Source: Acidobacteriota bacterium (GTDB taxonomy: Bacteria > Acidobacteriota > Terriglobia > Terriglobales > Acidobacteriaceae). From it: a DNA stretch of 54,081 nt. The position numbers were made by a program, and so were the translations under genes. Position 1 is the stretch's first letter; each line of letters begins with the position of its first letter. Below the pieces are notes generated by a model. That model did no database searches and was not told the origin of the DNA. It saw only the letters and a program-made list of their open reading frames with translations. Of the stretch, positions 32,141 to 39,583 are shown one piece after another. Location of the stretch: NCBI GenBank assembly GCA_021791875.1, contig JAJYVU010000018.1, forward strand, positions 1 to 54,081, given 5' to 3'.

Positions 32141-32358
32141 GACACACCTCCTGCGCGTTTGCGCTCCGGTGCGTGCGTACCAGGGAGCAGAAACCCGAGG
32201 GAGGGGTACGCCGACTGTCGTTAGGTTCATCCGGTTTGAGGAACAAGGGCAGACCTGGATGGAAGAGCGTTATCGGCTCAACAGAACTAAGATGCGCGGC
32301 GCGGCGGAATAGCAGATATTTCCAAGTGCCTTTAGGATGCAGGGATGAGGTGGGTAGC

Positions 32359-33273
32359 ATGCTGGAGTATTTTCGGCTGAAGGTTTTTCGCATTGTTGCC
32401 GAGCAGGCGAGTTTCCGGAAGGCGTCGGAATTGTTGAGTATCACGCAGCCGGCGGTGAGCCAGCAGGTGCATGCGCTGGAAGAGGAACTGGGGGTGACGC
32501 TGTTCGATCGGGGCGGGAGCCGGGTGAGCCTGACGCCGGCGGGGATGGTCTTGTTGCGTTATGCGCAGCGGGTGGCGGGGATTTCAGTCGAGGCCGAGCG
32601 GGAACTGGCCGCAATGCAGGGCGAGATGGCGGGTGAGCTGCGGCTGGGAGCCTCGACGACGGTGGCGCAGTACATTCTGCCGCGGATGCTGGCGCGGTTC
32701 CGGCGGTATCACCCACGGGTGGCGATCTCGGTGATCAGCGGGAATACGGAGTGGGCGGTGGATGCGCTGCTGCGTGGCGAGATTCTGGCCGGGGTGATCG
32801 AGGGGCCTGTTTCGAGCGCGGAAATTCACAAGCAGAAGCTGCTGGACGATCGCATGGCGCTGATTGTGCCTGGAGCGCACGCGTGGGCGAAACAGGAGAG
32901 CATTGCGCTGGAGAAGCTGCCGGAGATTCCGCTGCTGATGCGGGAGCGGGGGTCGGGGTCGCGGCGCGTGGTGGAGTCGGCGCTGCGGCGCGCGGGGATG
33001 CGCATGGGGCGGCTGGAGATCGAGATGGAGCTGGACACGACGGGTGCGATTATTGCCGGCGTGGAAGCGGGGCTGGGTGCGGGATTCGTGTCGCTGGTGG
33101 CGGTGGAAAAGGAACAGCGCATGGGCTCAGTGAAAGCGCTGCCGGTGACGGGGCTGGAGATTGTACGTCCGATTACGCTGATACGGCGGGCGGGGCCGCA
33201 GGCGGATGGTCCGGCGAAGGCGTTCGAGGAGTTTGCGGCGGCGGAGGCGAAGAGCGCAGGTCGGAAGCGATAA
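32359..33273 (+). CDS. LysR-family transcriptional regulator
   Basis: A 304-residue regulator. The winged helix-turn-helix is at residues about 1-60: FRLKVFRIVAEQASFRKASE, LLSITQPAVSQQVHALEEEL and TLFDRGGSRVSLTPAG. The effector domain starts near 85 (LRLGASTTVAQYILPRML) and has the LysR substrate fold in two lobes. The N-terminal domain is most like CysB/CbbR-type regulators, but the inducer is not predictable. It is divergent from the sugar-binding lipoprotein gene, the classic arrangement for a LysR regulating its neighbour. Upstream in-frame codons back to 32173 lack a start signal and were not included. Confidence 0.9.
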   Translation: MLEYFRLKVFRIVAEQASFRKASELLSITQPAVSQQVHALEEELGVTLFDRGGSRVSLTPAGMVLLRYAQRVAGISVEAERELAAMQGEMAGELRLGASTTVAQYILPRMLARFRRYHPRVAISVISGNTEWAVDALLRGEILAGVIEGPVSSAEIHKQKLLDDRMALIVPGAHAWAKQESIALEKLPEIPLLMRERGSGSRRVVESALRRAGMRMGRLEIEMELDTTGAIIAGVEAGLGAGFVSLVAVEKEQRMGSVKALPVTGLEIVRPITLIRRAGPQADGPAKAFEEFAAAEAKSAGRKR

Positions 33274-33315
33274 GGGATTTTTATTGCCAGCGATAAGACG
33301 ATCTGCGCTGCCGGG

Positions 33316-33936
33316 CTATTTCGACAGACACGGATTGCCGCGAAGGGTGAAACGCAGGGGGCGGTCGGCGGCGTGGCGGATGCCGATGCGCGGGGTGGTT
33401 TCAATGCGGCGCGAGGAGAAGCCGTCCTCGGCGAGGGTGAGAGCGGAGCCGGCGAGGGTAAGGTCGAGGCCGTTGTGTCTGGCGCGGGTGATGGCCATGG
33501 CCTGGCAGAGGCGTCCGGGGCCGGAGGCGAGCAGGCGCGGACGGGCATTGGCAGGAAGGTTGCGGCGGCGGGTCATGGTGGCGAGTCCGGCGATGGGTTC
33601 GAGGGCGCGGATGAGGACGCAGCCGGCTTTGCCGTCCGGCTCGCAGGAGACATTGAGGCAGTGATACATGCCATAGATGAAGTAAACGTAGGCATGGCCG
33701 GGCGGGCCGAAGAGGACAGCATTGCGGGCGGTTTTTCCGGCGAAGGCGTGGGCGGCAGGGTCGTTGGCGCCGAAGTAGGCTTCGACTTCGACGATGCGGC
33801 CGATCGTGGGTTCGTCGGAGGGGTCATCTGGCTTGCGGATGAGGAGTTTGCCGAGGAGGCTGAGGGCAACGCGGTCGGGCGGGCCGAGGAAGAAGTTCCT
33901 GTCGAGGAGGGCCGGAGGCAGGAGAGTCTGGGGCAT
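33316..33936 (-). CDS. DNA-3-methyladenine glycosylase (AAG/MPG family)
   Basis: A 206-residue base-excision repair glycosylase removing alkylated purines. The family signatures are GKLLIRKP, RIVEVEAYFGANDPAAHAFA with the catalytic Glu, RNAVLFGPPGHAYVYFIYGM, YHCLNVSCEPDGKAGCVLIR, LASGPGRLCQAMAI and the C-terminal TPRIGIRHAADRPLRF. Length is normal. It starts at 33936, one base after the six-T tract of a strong hairpin terminator belonging to the upstream lipoprotein gene, and has no ribosome binding site of its own; this makes its expression unusual (see findings). It converges with the LysR gene. Confidence 0.88.
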   Translation of the reverse strand: MPQTLLPPALLDRNFFLGPPDRVALSLLGKLLIRKPDDPSDEPTIGRIVEVEAYFGANDPAAHAFAGKTARNAVLFGPPGHAYVYFIYGMYHCLNVSCEPDGKAGCVLIRALEPIAGLATMTRRRNLPANARPRLLASGPGRLCQAMAITRARHNGLDLTLAGSALTLAEDGFSSRRIETTPRIGIRHAADRPLRFTLRGNPCLSK

Positions 33937-33943
33937 GAAAAAA

Positions 33944-34004
33944 GCGATCCGGAGATCAGGATAGAGGATCTGGATGGCAGATCTGGGCCTGATTTCCGGA
34001 TCGC
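33944..34004 (-). terminator. Long hairpin with six-T tract between the lipoprotein and glycosylase genes
   Basis: Arms 33944-33960 and 33988-34004 pair over 17 bases with a single mismatch. Read on the minus strand the right arm comes first and the hairpin is followed by TTTTTT. It lies 15 bases after the lipoprotein stop (34020) and directly abuts the glycosylase ATG. Confidence 0.8.
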
Positions 34005-34019
34005 GTGCGTGCGAGGAAT

Positions 34020-34652
34020 TTAGTCTGGCGTGGCGTGTTTGCCGGAGTGTTCGGGCAGAACGAGTTCGACCAGGGTGAACCTTGTGCCGTTGCCGCCGGT
34101 GTCTTTGAAGGCGACGATGCGCTGATGGTGGGGTGAGCCGACGCGGAGATTGAAGCCGGAATCGCTATTGTTGCCATTGACGTTCACATGTTTGTCGTCT
34201 TCCTTGCAGGTGAGGCCCTGGTCAGTCATGGTGGGTTTGCCGACGGGCGAGTCGCCCTGGCAGGCGATGACGGTGCCGAACTGGCCGAGAGCCTTGCGGT
34301 AGAAGGCGATGACTTTGTCCTGCGGGTCGGAGGTGGTGTAGTTGACGACCTTGACGCGCAGTTGCCACGGGCCGAAGCCGAGGTCGACGTTGGCGGATTT
34401 GTCGCTGCTGTTGTCAGTGGTGACAGCGGCGCCTGGATAGGCAGGCAGGCCGAGGTCGGCGGCAGTGGTCTGGTTGGACTGAACGTGTACGCCGCCGAAG
34501 GGGGTGACAACGCTGACGTTGTCCTGCTTTTTGCCGTTTTTATCGTGCTTGTCGACTTTGACGATGCAGCCGGTGAGGACGAGGCAGAGGCTGGCGGTGA
34601 GCAGCGAGGCGGAAATGGCGGTCTTGCGGCGGAAGGAAAAAGCGTTCGACAT
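34020..34652 (-). CDS. Lipoprotein of unknown function
   Basis: A 210-residue lipoprotein. A basic start (MSNAFSFRRKTA) leads to a hydrophobic core with the lipobox VLTGCI near residues 25-30. The mature part begins with a Lys/Asp-rich linker. LGLPAYPGAAVTTDNSSDKS, then KVVNYTTSDPQDKVIAFYRK AL, two segments that read together as a PGA plus YTTxD..KV..FY module, recur in uncharacterised secreted proteins of Acidobacteriota. Ends soluble and charged (ELVLPEHSGKHATPD). It is the first gene before a strong terminator and could be monocistronic. Divergent from rnpB. Confidence 0.65.
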   Translation of the reverse strand: MSNAFSFRRKTAISASLLTASLCLVLTGCIVKVDKHDKNGKKQDNVSVVTPFGGVHVQSNQTTAADLGLPAYPGAAVTTDNSSDKSANVDLGFGPWQLRVKVVNYTTSDPQDKVIAFYRKALGQFGTVIACQGDSPVGKPTMTDQGLTCKEDDKHVNVNGNNSDSGFNLRVGSPHHQRIVAFKDTGGNGTRFTLVELVLPEHSGKHATPD

Positions 34653-34754
34653 GGCAGGCCCCTCTATGTATGCAGAAGAGTTTACGCGGGGGATGGCGCG
34701 GGGGTTCCGGGAAATTTGGCGGAAACAGCGACAAGTAGCGGTAAACTATAGATA

Positions 34755-35200
34755 GCAAGCGAGCTGGACGGCCGCTGCCATTCCGGGTGAAAGCGGAGCG
34801 GGAGAGGAAAGTCCGGACTCCAGAGGGCAGTGTGCCGGATAACGTCCGGGATTGCAGCGTGAAGGCTGCAAGACGGCTAGTGCCACAGAGAAGATACCGC
34901 CTTCGCGGCCACAAGCGGCGGGGGTAAGGGTGAAAAGGTGCGGTAAGAGCGCACCGCCCCGGCGGCAACGCATGGGGGCAGGGTAAACCCCACACGGAGC
35001 AAGACCAAATAGGAGGGGAAGAACAGTTCGGCCCGAGAGACTGTTCTGCGCACCTGCCCGGTGCGCCAACGCGGGCTGCCACGCGGCTTTTGGGCCGGGT
35101 GGGCGGAAACCTTCGGGTAGGTCGCTGGAGCGCGCGCAGTGATGCGGCGCCTAGAGGAATGGCCGTCCTCGACAGAATCCGGCTTACAGGCTCGTCTTGC
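34755..35200 (+). ncRNA. rnpB: RNase P RNA, bacterial type A
   Basis: The catalytic RNA that matures tRNA 5' ends. The P4 strand GAGGAAAGTCCGGACTCC lies near 34801, followed by ACAGAGAAGATACCGCC near 34885 and GGTAAGGGTGAAAAGGTGCG near 34923. GCAAGACCAAATAGGAGGGG near 34999 and the 3' conserved block ACAGAATCCGGCTTACAGG near 35172 complete the core. Ends form P1: GCAAGCGAGC at 34755 pairs with GCTCGTCTTGC at 35190-35200 with one bulged base. About 446 nt, rather long for the class, with extra hairpins in the middle. A terminator hairpin follows at 35206. It overlaps no convincing protein gene. Confidence 0.93.
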
Positions 35201-35205
35201 GGAAA

Positions 35206-35248
35206 TGCCCTGCTGTTCCTTAGCCGGAGCGGCAGGGCACCATTGTTT
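35206..35248 (+). terminator. Terminator of rnpB
   Basis: TGCCCTGC (35206-35213) pairs perfectly with GCAGGGCA (35232-35239), followed by CCATTGTTTT. It lies six bases past the 3' end of the RNase P RNA. Confidence 0.7.
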
Positions 35249-35528
35249 TGGAGCGATTTCGGTGTGCGGGCGGCAGATTGACGGAACCGTGGCGGCGGGG
35301 TGCGCGTATGCTTTGAGGGACCGGGGAGTTTTTCCATTTTTAAATTGCGGCGCGCGGTTCTGATGCGCCGGATGAAAAATGCGCGGGCAGCGCATGATAT
35401 GCCTTGTTACACTTCAGGCAAACCGGATGGGCTAACTGCGGGCAGATAGAGGGAGAGCCGGCGGAAGCTTTCTGCAGGGTTGGGTGGCCGCGAGGCGGCG
35501 ACGGAAGACGAACGAGGAAGATGATTCG
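35249..35528. other. Intergenic region between rnpB and the first permease
   Basis: About 280 bases. No gene or clear repeat seen. It should hold the promoter of the permease pair. An in-frame ATG at 35484 would extend the first permease by 15 basic residues but has no ribosome binding site. Confidence 0.5.
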
Positions 35529-36761
35529 GTGATCAGAGTCTGGGAAGCGCTGAAGATATCGCTGCAATCGCTATGGGCGAACAAGCTCCGGACGGTGCTG
35601 ACCCTGATTGGCGTCATCATCGGGGTTTCTTCCGTGATTGCGGTGATTACGCTGACCAACGGCGTGAATAAGTACGTGGCGACCAAGGTATATGGCTATG
35701 GGGCGGACGTATTTATTGTGGGCAAAGAGCCGCAGGTCATCATGAGCTACAAGGAATATCTGAAATATCAGAAGCGCAAGAACATGACCATGGCCGATTA
35801 CGAAGCCATGAAGCAGTTGTGCCATGCATGCCGGAAGGTAGGTGCGCTGCTGACGACGACCGGGCCGGTGATTGCGGGGAAGAAGTCGAGCACGAACACG
35901 CAGATTCGCGGCTGGACGTGGAATATGCCGGAGATTGCGAATCTGAATATCGCGCAGGGGCGATCTTTTGTGCCGGCAGACCAGACCTTTGCACGGCATG
36001 TGGCGATTATCGGCTATGACATTGCGAGCGATCTGATCGGCAAGGGCGTGAATCCACTTGGCAAGGAGATTCGGGTGGATGGAGAGCCGTACACGGTGAT
36101 CGGCGTGGCGGAGCGGCAGGGTTCGACACTGGGTCAGAGCCAGGACAATTTTGTATCCGTGCCGATTACGACATTCCAGCGGACGTATGGGACGGGGCAA
36201 AGCGTAACGCTGTATATCGACGCCGGCGCGACGGGTCCGCCGCTGGATCGTGCGACCGAGGAAGCGCAGACGATCATGCGGGTGCGGAGGCATGACCGGC
36301 CGGGAGAGGCGGATGATTTCTCGATCAGCACCAACCAGGCGTTTGTGAATTTGTGGAAGAGCATCAGCTCGACCTTCCTGATTGTGGTGATTGGCGTGAC
36401 TTCGATTTCGCTGCTGGTGGGCGGAATCGTGATTATGAACATCATGCTGGTCTCAGTGACGGAGCGGACGCGGGAGATAGGCGTGCGCAAGGCGCTGGGG
36501 GCGCGGTCGAGCGATTTGCTGCTGCAGTTTCTGCTGGAGTCGGCGACGATGGCGCTGATAGGCGGCATTATCGGGACCGCGATCGGAGTGGGTGCGGCCA
36601 AGCTGGTGACGGTGTTCATTCATTTTCCATCTTCGGTGCAGTTATGGTCCGTGGCGCTGGCGTTGTTTGTGTCCGGCGGCGTGGGTATTTTCTTTGGGGT
36701 GTATCCGGCCAGTCGCGCAGCGAGGCTGGATCCGATAGTGGCGCTGCGTTCGGAACTGTGA
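35529..36761 (+). CDS. MacB-type ABC transporter permease, first of two
   Basis: A 410-residue membrane protein starting at a GTG (35529) preceded by GAGGAAG. MacB/FtsX topology: one N-terminal helix (TVLTLIGVIIGVSSVIAVIT), a large periplasmic domain of about 220 residues, then three C-terminal helices (FLIVVIGVTSISLLVGGIVI, SATMALIGGIIGTAIGVGAA, VALALFVSGGVGIFFGVYP). The domain-end motif SVTERTREIGVRKALGARSSD is the ATPase-coupling region. Known relatives move peptides or lipids with a separate ATPase and a membrane-fusion protein. Its paralogue starts 12 bases further on; neither an ATPase nor a fusion protein is in the window. Confidence 0.87.
   Translation: MIRVWEALKISLQSLWANKLRTVLTLIGVIIGVSSVIAVITLTNGVNKYVATKVYGYGADVFIVGKEPQVIMSYKEYLKYQKRKNMTMADYEAMKQLCHACRKVGALLTTTGPVIAGKKSSTNTQIRGWTWNMPEIANLNIAQGRSFVPADQTFARHVAIIGYDIASDLIGKGVNPLGKEIRVDGEPYTVIGVAERQGSTLGQSQDNFVSVPITTFQRTYGTGQSVTLYIDAGATGPPLDRATEEAQTIMRVRRHDRPGEADDFSISTNQAFVNLWKSISSTFLIVVIGVTSISLLVGGIVIMNIMLVSVTERTREIGVRKALGARSSDLLLQFLLESATMALIGGIIGTAIGVGAAKLVTVFIHFPSSVQLWSVALALFVSGGVGIFFGVYPASRAARLDPIVALRSEL
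36441..36472 (+). repeat. 32-bp identical segment shared by the two permease genes, copy 1
   Basis: Identical to 37716-37747. It encodes IMLVSVTERTR, the start of the ATPase-coupling region. Exact DNA identity exceeds the general similarity of the genes. Confidence 0.8.
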
Positions 36762-36773
36762 GGGGCTGCCGCG

Positions 36774-38027
36774 ATGCGAATGGATAATGCCCGAGAATCG
36801 GTCCGGATGGCTCTGGAGACGATTCGTGCGAACAAGCTGCGCTCGGGTCTGACGGTGCTGGGGATTGTGATCGGCGTGACGACGGTGATTGCGATTTCGT
36901 CGATTATCAGCGGGTTGAACAACAACGTTTCGTCGCTGGTGAGTTCGTTTGGGACGAATCTGTTCTGGATTTACCGGATGCCTCTGGTGCAGACCTCGAT
37001 GCCGAGCCCGGAGGTGCTGAACCGGCCGAAGCTGACGCCGGAAGAGGCGACGCAGATTGCAGCGGAGCCGGGCGTGGTGGCGGTGGACTCGATGCTGCGC
37101 TATGATCCACAGTTTACCCCCGGCAATGTTGGCGTGAAGTACGGGACGAAGAAGGTCTCCGGGACCATCCTGGAGGGCCACACGACCAGCATGGCGCGGA
37201 CCGAAGACCTGCACTTTGAGATGGGCGGGATGTTTACGCAGGAAGAAGCCGACCGGCACAGCAATGTGGTGATCCTGGGGCATGACACGGCGGCGGAACT
37301 CTTCGAGCCGTGGCAGAACCCGCTTGGGAAGGAAGTCACGATCGACGGGCAGGTGTTTACGGTGATCGGGGTCTTCGACAAGATGAAGTCGGTTTTCGGA
37401 GGATCGGGAAAGAATCCGGAAGACAACAAGGCGGTGTTTCCGCTGGGGACGTTCCGGAAGATGCACCCGGAGCAGGACGATTATTTCATTGAAGTGAAGT
37501 ACGCCAACCCGAAGGTGAAGCAGCTGGTGCATGACGAAATTGAGGCAGTGCTGCGGCGTGACCGGCGGCTGCGTGCGGACCAGGCGGACAACTTTGTGAT
37601 TTCGTCCCCGGAGGCAATTACGCGGCTGTGGAATGAGATCACGGGTGGGCTGGCGATCTTCATGCTGGCGATTTCGAGCCTGGGTCTGATGGTGGGCGGC
37701 GTAGGGGTGATGAATATCATGCTGGTCTCAGTGACGGAGCGGACGCGAGAGATTGGCGTGCGGAAGGCGATGGGGGCGACGCGGAGGAATATCCTGCTGC
37801 AGTTCTCAGTGGAGGCGACGACGCTGTGCGCTTTGGGGGGGATGATCGGGATTGCGATTGGCGGGATTCTGACGCTGGCGATGCGATTGCTGCTGCCGGC
37901 GACGATGTCTGTGATGTGGTCGGTGACGGGGTTTGTGGTGTCGTGCGGAATCGGGCTGGTGTTTGGGATTTATCCGGCGTGGAAGGCGGCGACGCTGGAT
38001 CCGATTGAGGCGCTGCGATATGAGTGA
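36774..38027 (+). CDS. MacB-type ABC transporter permease, second of two
   Basis: A 417-residue paralogue of the preceding permease, 12 bases downstream and probably co-transcribed. Same layout: SGLTVLGIVIGVTTVIAISS as first helix, periplasmic domain with GTKKVSGTILEGHTT and KEVTIDGQVFTVIGVFDKMK, then three C-terminal helices including LAIFMLAISSLGLMVGGVGV. The coupling segment SVTERTREIGVRKAMGATRR is almost the same as in its partner, and 32 bases of DNA there are identical (36441-36472 against 37716-37747). The pair may form a heterodimer. The ATPase must be encoded elsewhere. Confidence 0.87.
   Translation: MRMDNARESVRMALETIRANKLRSGLTVLGIVIGVTTVIAISSIISGLNNNVSSLVSSFGTNLFWIYRMPLVQTSMPSPEVLNRPKLTPEEATQIAAEPGVVAVDSMLRYDPQFTPGNVGVKYGTKKVSGTILEGHTTSMARTEDLHFEMGGMFTQEEADRHSNVVILGHDTAAELFEPWQNPLGKEVTIDGQVFTVIGVFDKMKSVFGGSGKNPEDNKAVFPLGTFRKMHPEQDDYFIEVKYANPKVKQLVHDEIEAVLRRDRRLRADQADNFVISSPEAITRLWNEITGGLAIFMLAISSLGLMVGGVGVMNIMLVSVTERTREIGVRKAMGATRRNILLQFSVEATTLCALGGMIGIAIGGILTLAMRLLLPATMSVMWSVTGFVVSCGIGLVFGIYPAWKAATLDPIEALRYE
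37716..37747 (+). repeat. 32-bp identical segment shared by the two permease genes, copy 2
   Basis: Partner of 36441-36472. Confidence 0.8.
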
Positions 38028-38073
38028 CCGGCGGCGAGTGGCGGTCCACTGAGGCCCGGTACACTGAGCTAGG

Positions 38074-39270
38074 ATGCTCGCTCTTACGATAGCTGAGATA
38101 GTTGCGTTTACGACGACTGTGCTGGCGCTGGCCGGGTGCGGTTATTCGCTGTTCGTGCTGTGGGCGGCACGGTCGTTTTTGAATCCGGAGGCGCCGGCAC
38201 GGGCGGATTTCCATCCGCCGGTGACGATTCTGAAACCGGTGAAGGGGCTTGACCCGGCGATGGACGAGGCGTTTGCGAGCCATTGCCGGCAGGATTACGC
38301 GGGCGAGTACGAGATTCTGTTTGGGGTTTCGAGCCTGGACGACCCAGCGGTGGCGGCGATCGAGCGGCTGAAGGCGGCGTTTCCGGAGCGGAGCATTCGC
38401 GTGATTGAATGTCCGGAAAAGCTGGGGCCGAACGGCAAGCTGAGCAACCTGGTACAGATGCTGCCGCATGCACGGCATGACTATTTCATCCTGAATGACA
38501 GTGATATTTCCGTGGGGCCGAAGTACCTGGCGCGGATGATGGCTCCGATGGCCGACGCGCGGGTGGGACTGGTGACGGCGCCGTACCGGGGTCGGTCTGA
38601 GGCGAGCTTTGGTTCGCGGCTGGAGGCGCTGGGGATTTCGACGGATTTTTTCCCGGGCGTGCTGGTGGCGCGTTATATCGAGCGGGGGATCCGTTTCGGG
38701 CTGGGGTCGACGCTGGCGTTCTCGCGGCTAGCGCTGGTTTCGGCAGGCGGGTTCGAGCCGCTGGTGACGCAACTTGCCGATGATTATGAGCTGGGAGCGC
38801 GGATCGCGGCGGCTGGATTCCGGGTGCATTTGAGTCACGAAGTGGTGGAAACGAGTGTACCCAGGTACAAGTTCGCCGAGTTTGCGGCTCACCAGCTGCG
38901 TTGGGCGCGAACGGTGCGGGCGTCGCGGCCGGGCGGTTATTTCGGGCTGATTGTGACGTACGGGCTGGCTTGGGCGACGCTGAACGTGATTGCTTCGGCG
39001 GCGAGCCCGGTGAGCCTGGCGCTGTTCAGCCTGGTATTCCTGACCCGGATGGGGATGGCGCTGGGGGTTGGCGTGGGGATCCTGGGCGACCGGCAGGTGA
39101 TGCGCTACCTGTGGATGCTATGGCCGAGGGATGTGATTGCGCTGGGGTTGTGGGCGTGGGGGTATGCGTCCGATACGGTGGTGTGGCGCGGGGAAAGCTT
39201 CCGGCTGCGCAAGGGCGAGCTGGTGAGCGAGTCGGCAGCTAAGCGAGCCAGCGAGTCAGCTGGAAGATAG
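38074..39270 (+). CDS. HpnI-like / ceramide-glucosyltransferase-like membrane glycosyltransferase
   Basis: A 398-residue family 2 glycosyltransferase (GT21-like). A membrane helix at residues about 5-32 anchors it; ILKPVKGLDPAMDEAF starts the catalytic domain, DYFILNDSDISVGPKYLARM holds the DxD-like metal site, and HQLRWARTVRASRPGGYFG the Q/RxxRW motif of processive and lipid-directed transferases. Two or three C-terminal helices follow. The C-terminal WRGESFRLRKGEL is typical of bacteriohopanetetrol-glucosamine transferase HpnI, which attaches N-acetylglucosamine to hopanoids; ceramide glucosyltransferase is the related alternative. No other hopanoid gene is nearby. The last residues (SESAAKRASESAGR) are a low-complexity tail. 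Confidence 0.8.
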   Translation: MLALTIAEIVAFTTTVLALAGCGYSLFVLWAARSFLNPEAPARADFHPPVTILKPVKGLDPAMDEAFASHCRQDYAGEYEILFGVSSLDDPAVAAIERLKAAFPERSIRVIECPEKLGPNGKLSNLVQMLPHARHDYFILNDSDISVGPKYLARMMAPMADARVGLVTAPYRGRSEASFGSRLEALGISTDFFPGVLVARYIERGIRFGLGSTLAFSRLALVSAGGFEPLVTQLADDYELGARIAAAGFRVHLSHEVVETSVPRYKFAEFAAHQLRWARTVRASRPGGYFGLIVTYGLAWATLNVIASAASPVSLALFSLVFLTRMGMALGVGVGILGDRQVMRYLWMLWPRDVIALGLWAWGYASDTVVWRGESFRLRKGELVSESAAKRASESAGR

Positions 39271-39583
39271 GCTGCTGTGTGAGCCGTTGCGGTTTGACGG
39301 GGTCTGGCCGGGCATCTTAGACCCTGGAGGCCGGAGGGCGAGGCGCGCGGCGGATTCGAACTGCATCGCAGAGATTTCCAGCCCGCTCCGGGTAAGAGAG
39401 CGATGCGTTTCATGAAGCTCCTGCCATTGCGTTTCGAGAGATTCTTTCCAGTTCCGCGCGGTGATGGGTTCTGAGTCTGGGCGGAATTGCGGCTGGCACC
39501 CCTGTTGACTCGTTCCTCCGCGGGTGTATTCTGGTTCGCACTTCAGGCTGTTTGCTGTCCCGTCTTATCCAAGGGAGGGGATC
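39271..39583. other. Intergenic region upstream of korA
   Basis: About 310 bases holding a good sigma-70 promoter at 39505-39532 and no recognisable gene. A stretch with TTCGAA near 39345 looks like a tRNA T-loop, but its flanks do not pair. Confidence 0.5.
39505..39532 (+). promoter_or_regulatory. Sigma-70-like promoter for korAB
   Basis: TTGACT at 39505-39510 and TATTCT at 39527-39532, 16 bases apart, ending about 50 bases before the korA start codon. Confidence 0.6.

Noticed and set aside
39335..39360. tRNA-like TTCGAA T-loop on the minus strand
   Set aside because: The flanking five-base arms do not pair and no acceptor, D or anticodon arms can be drawn.
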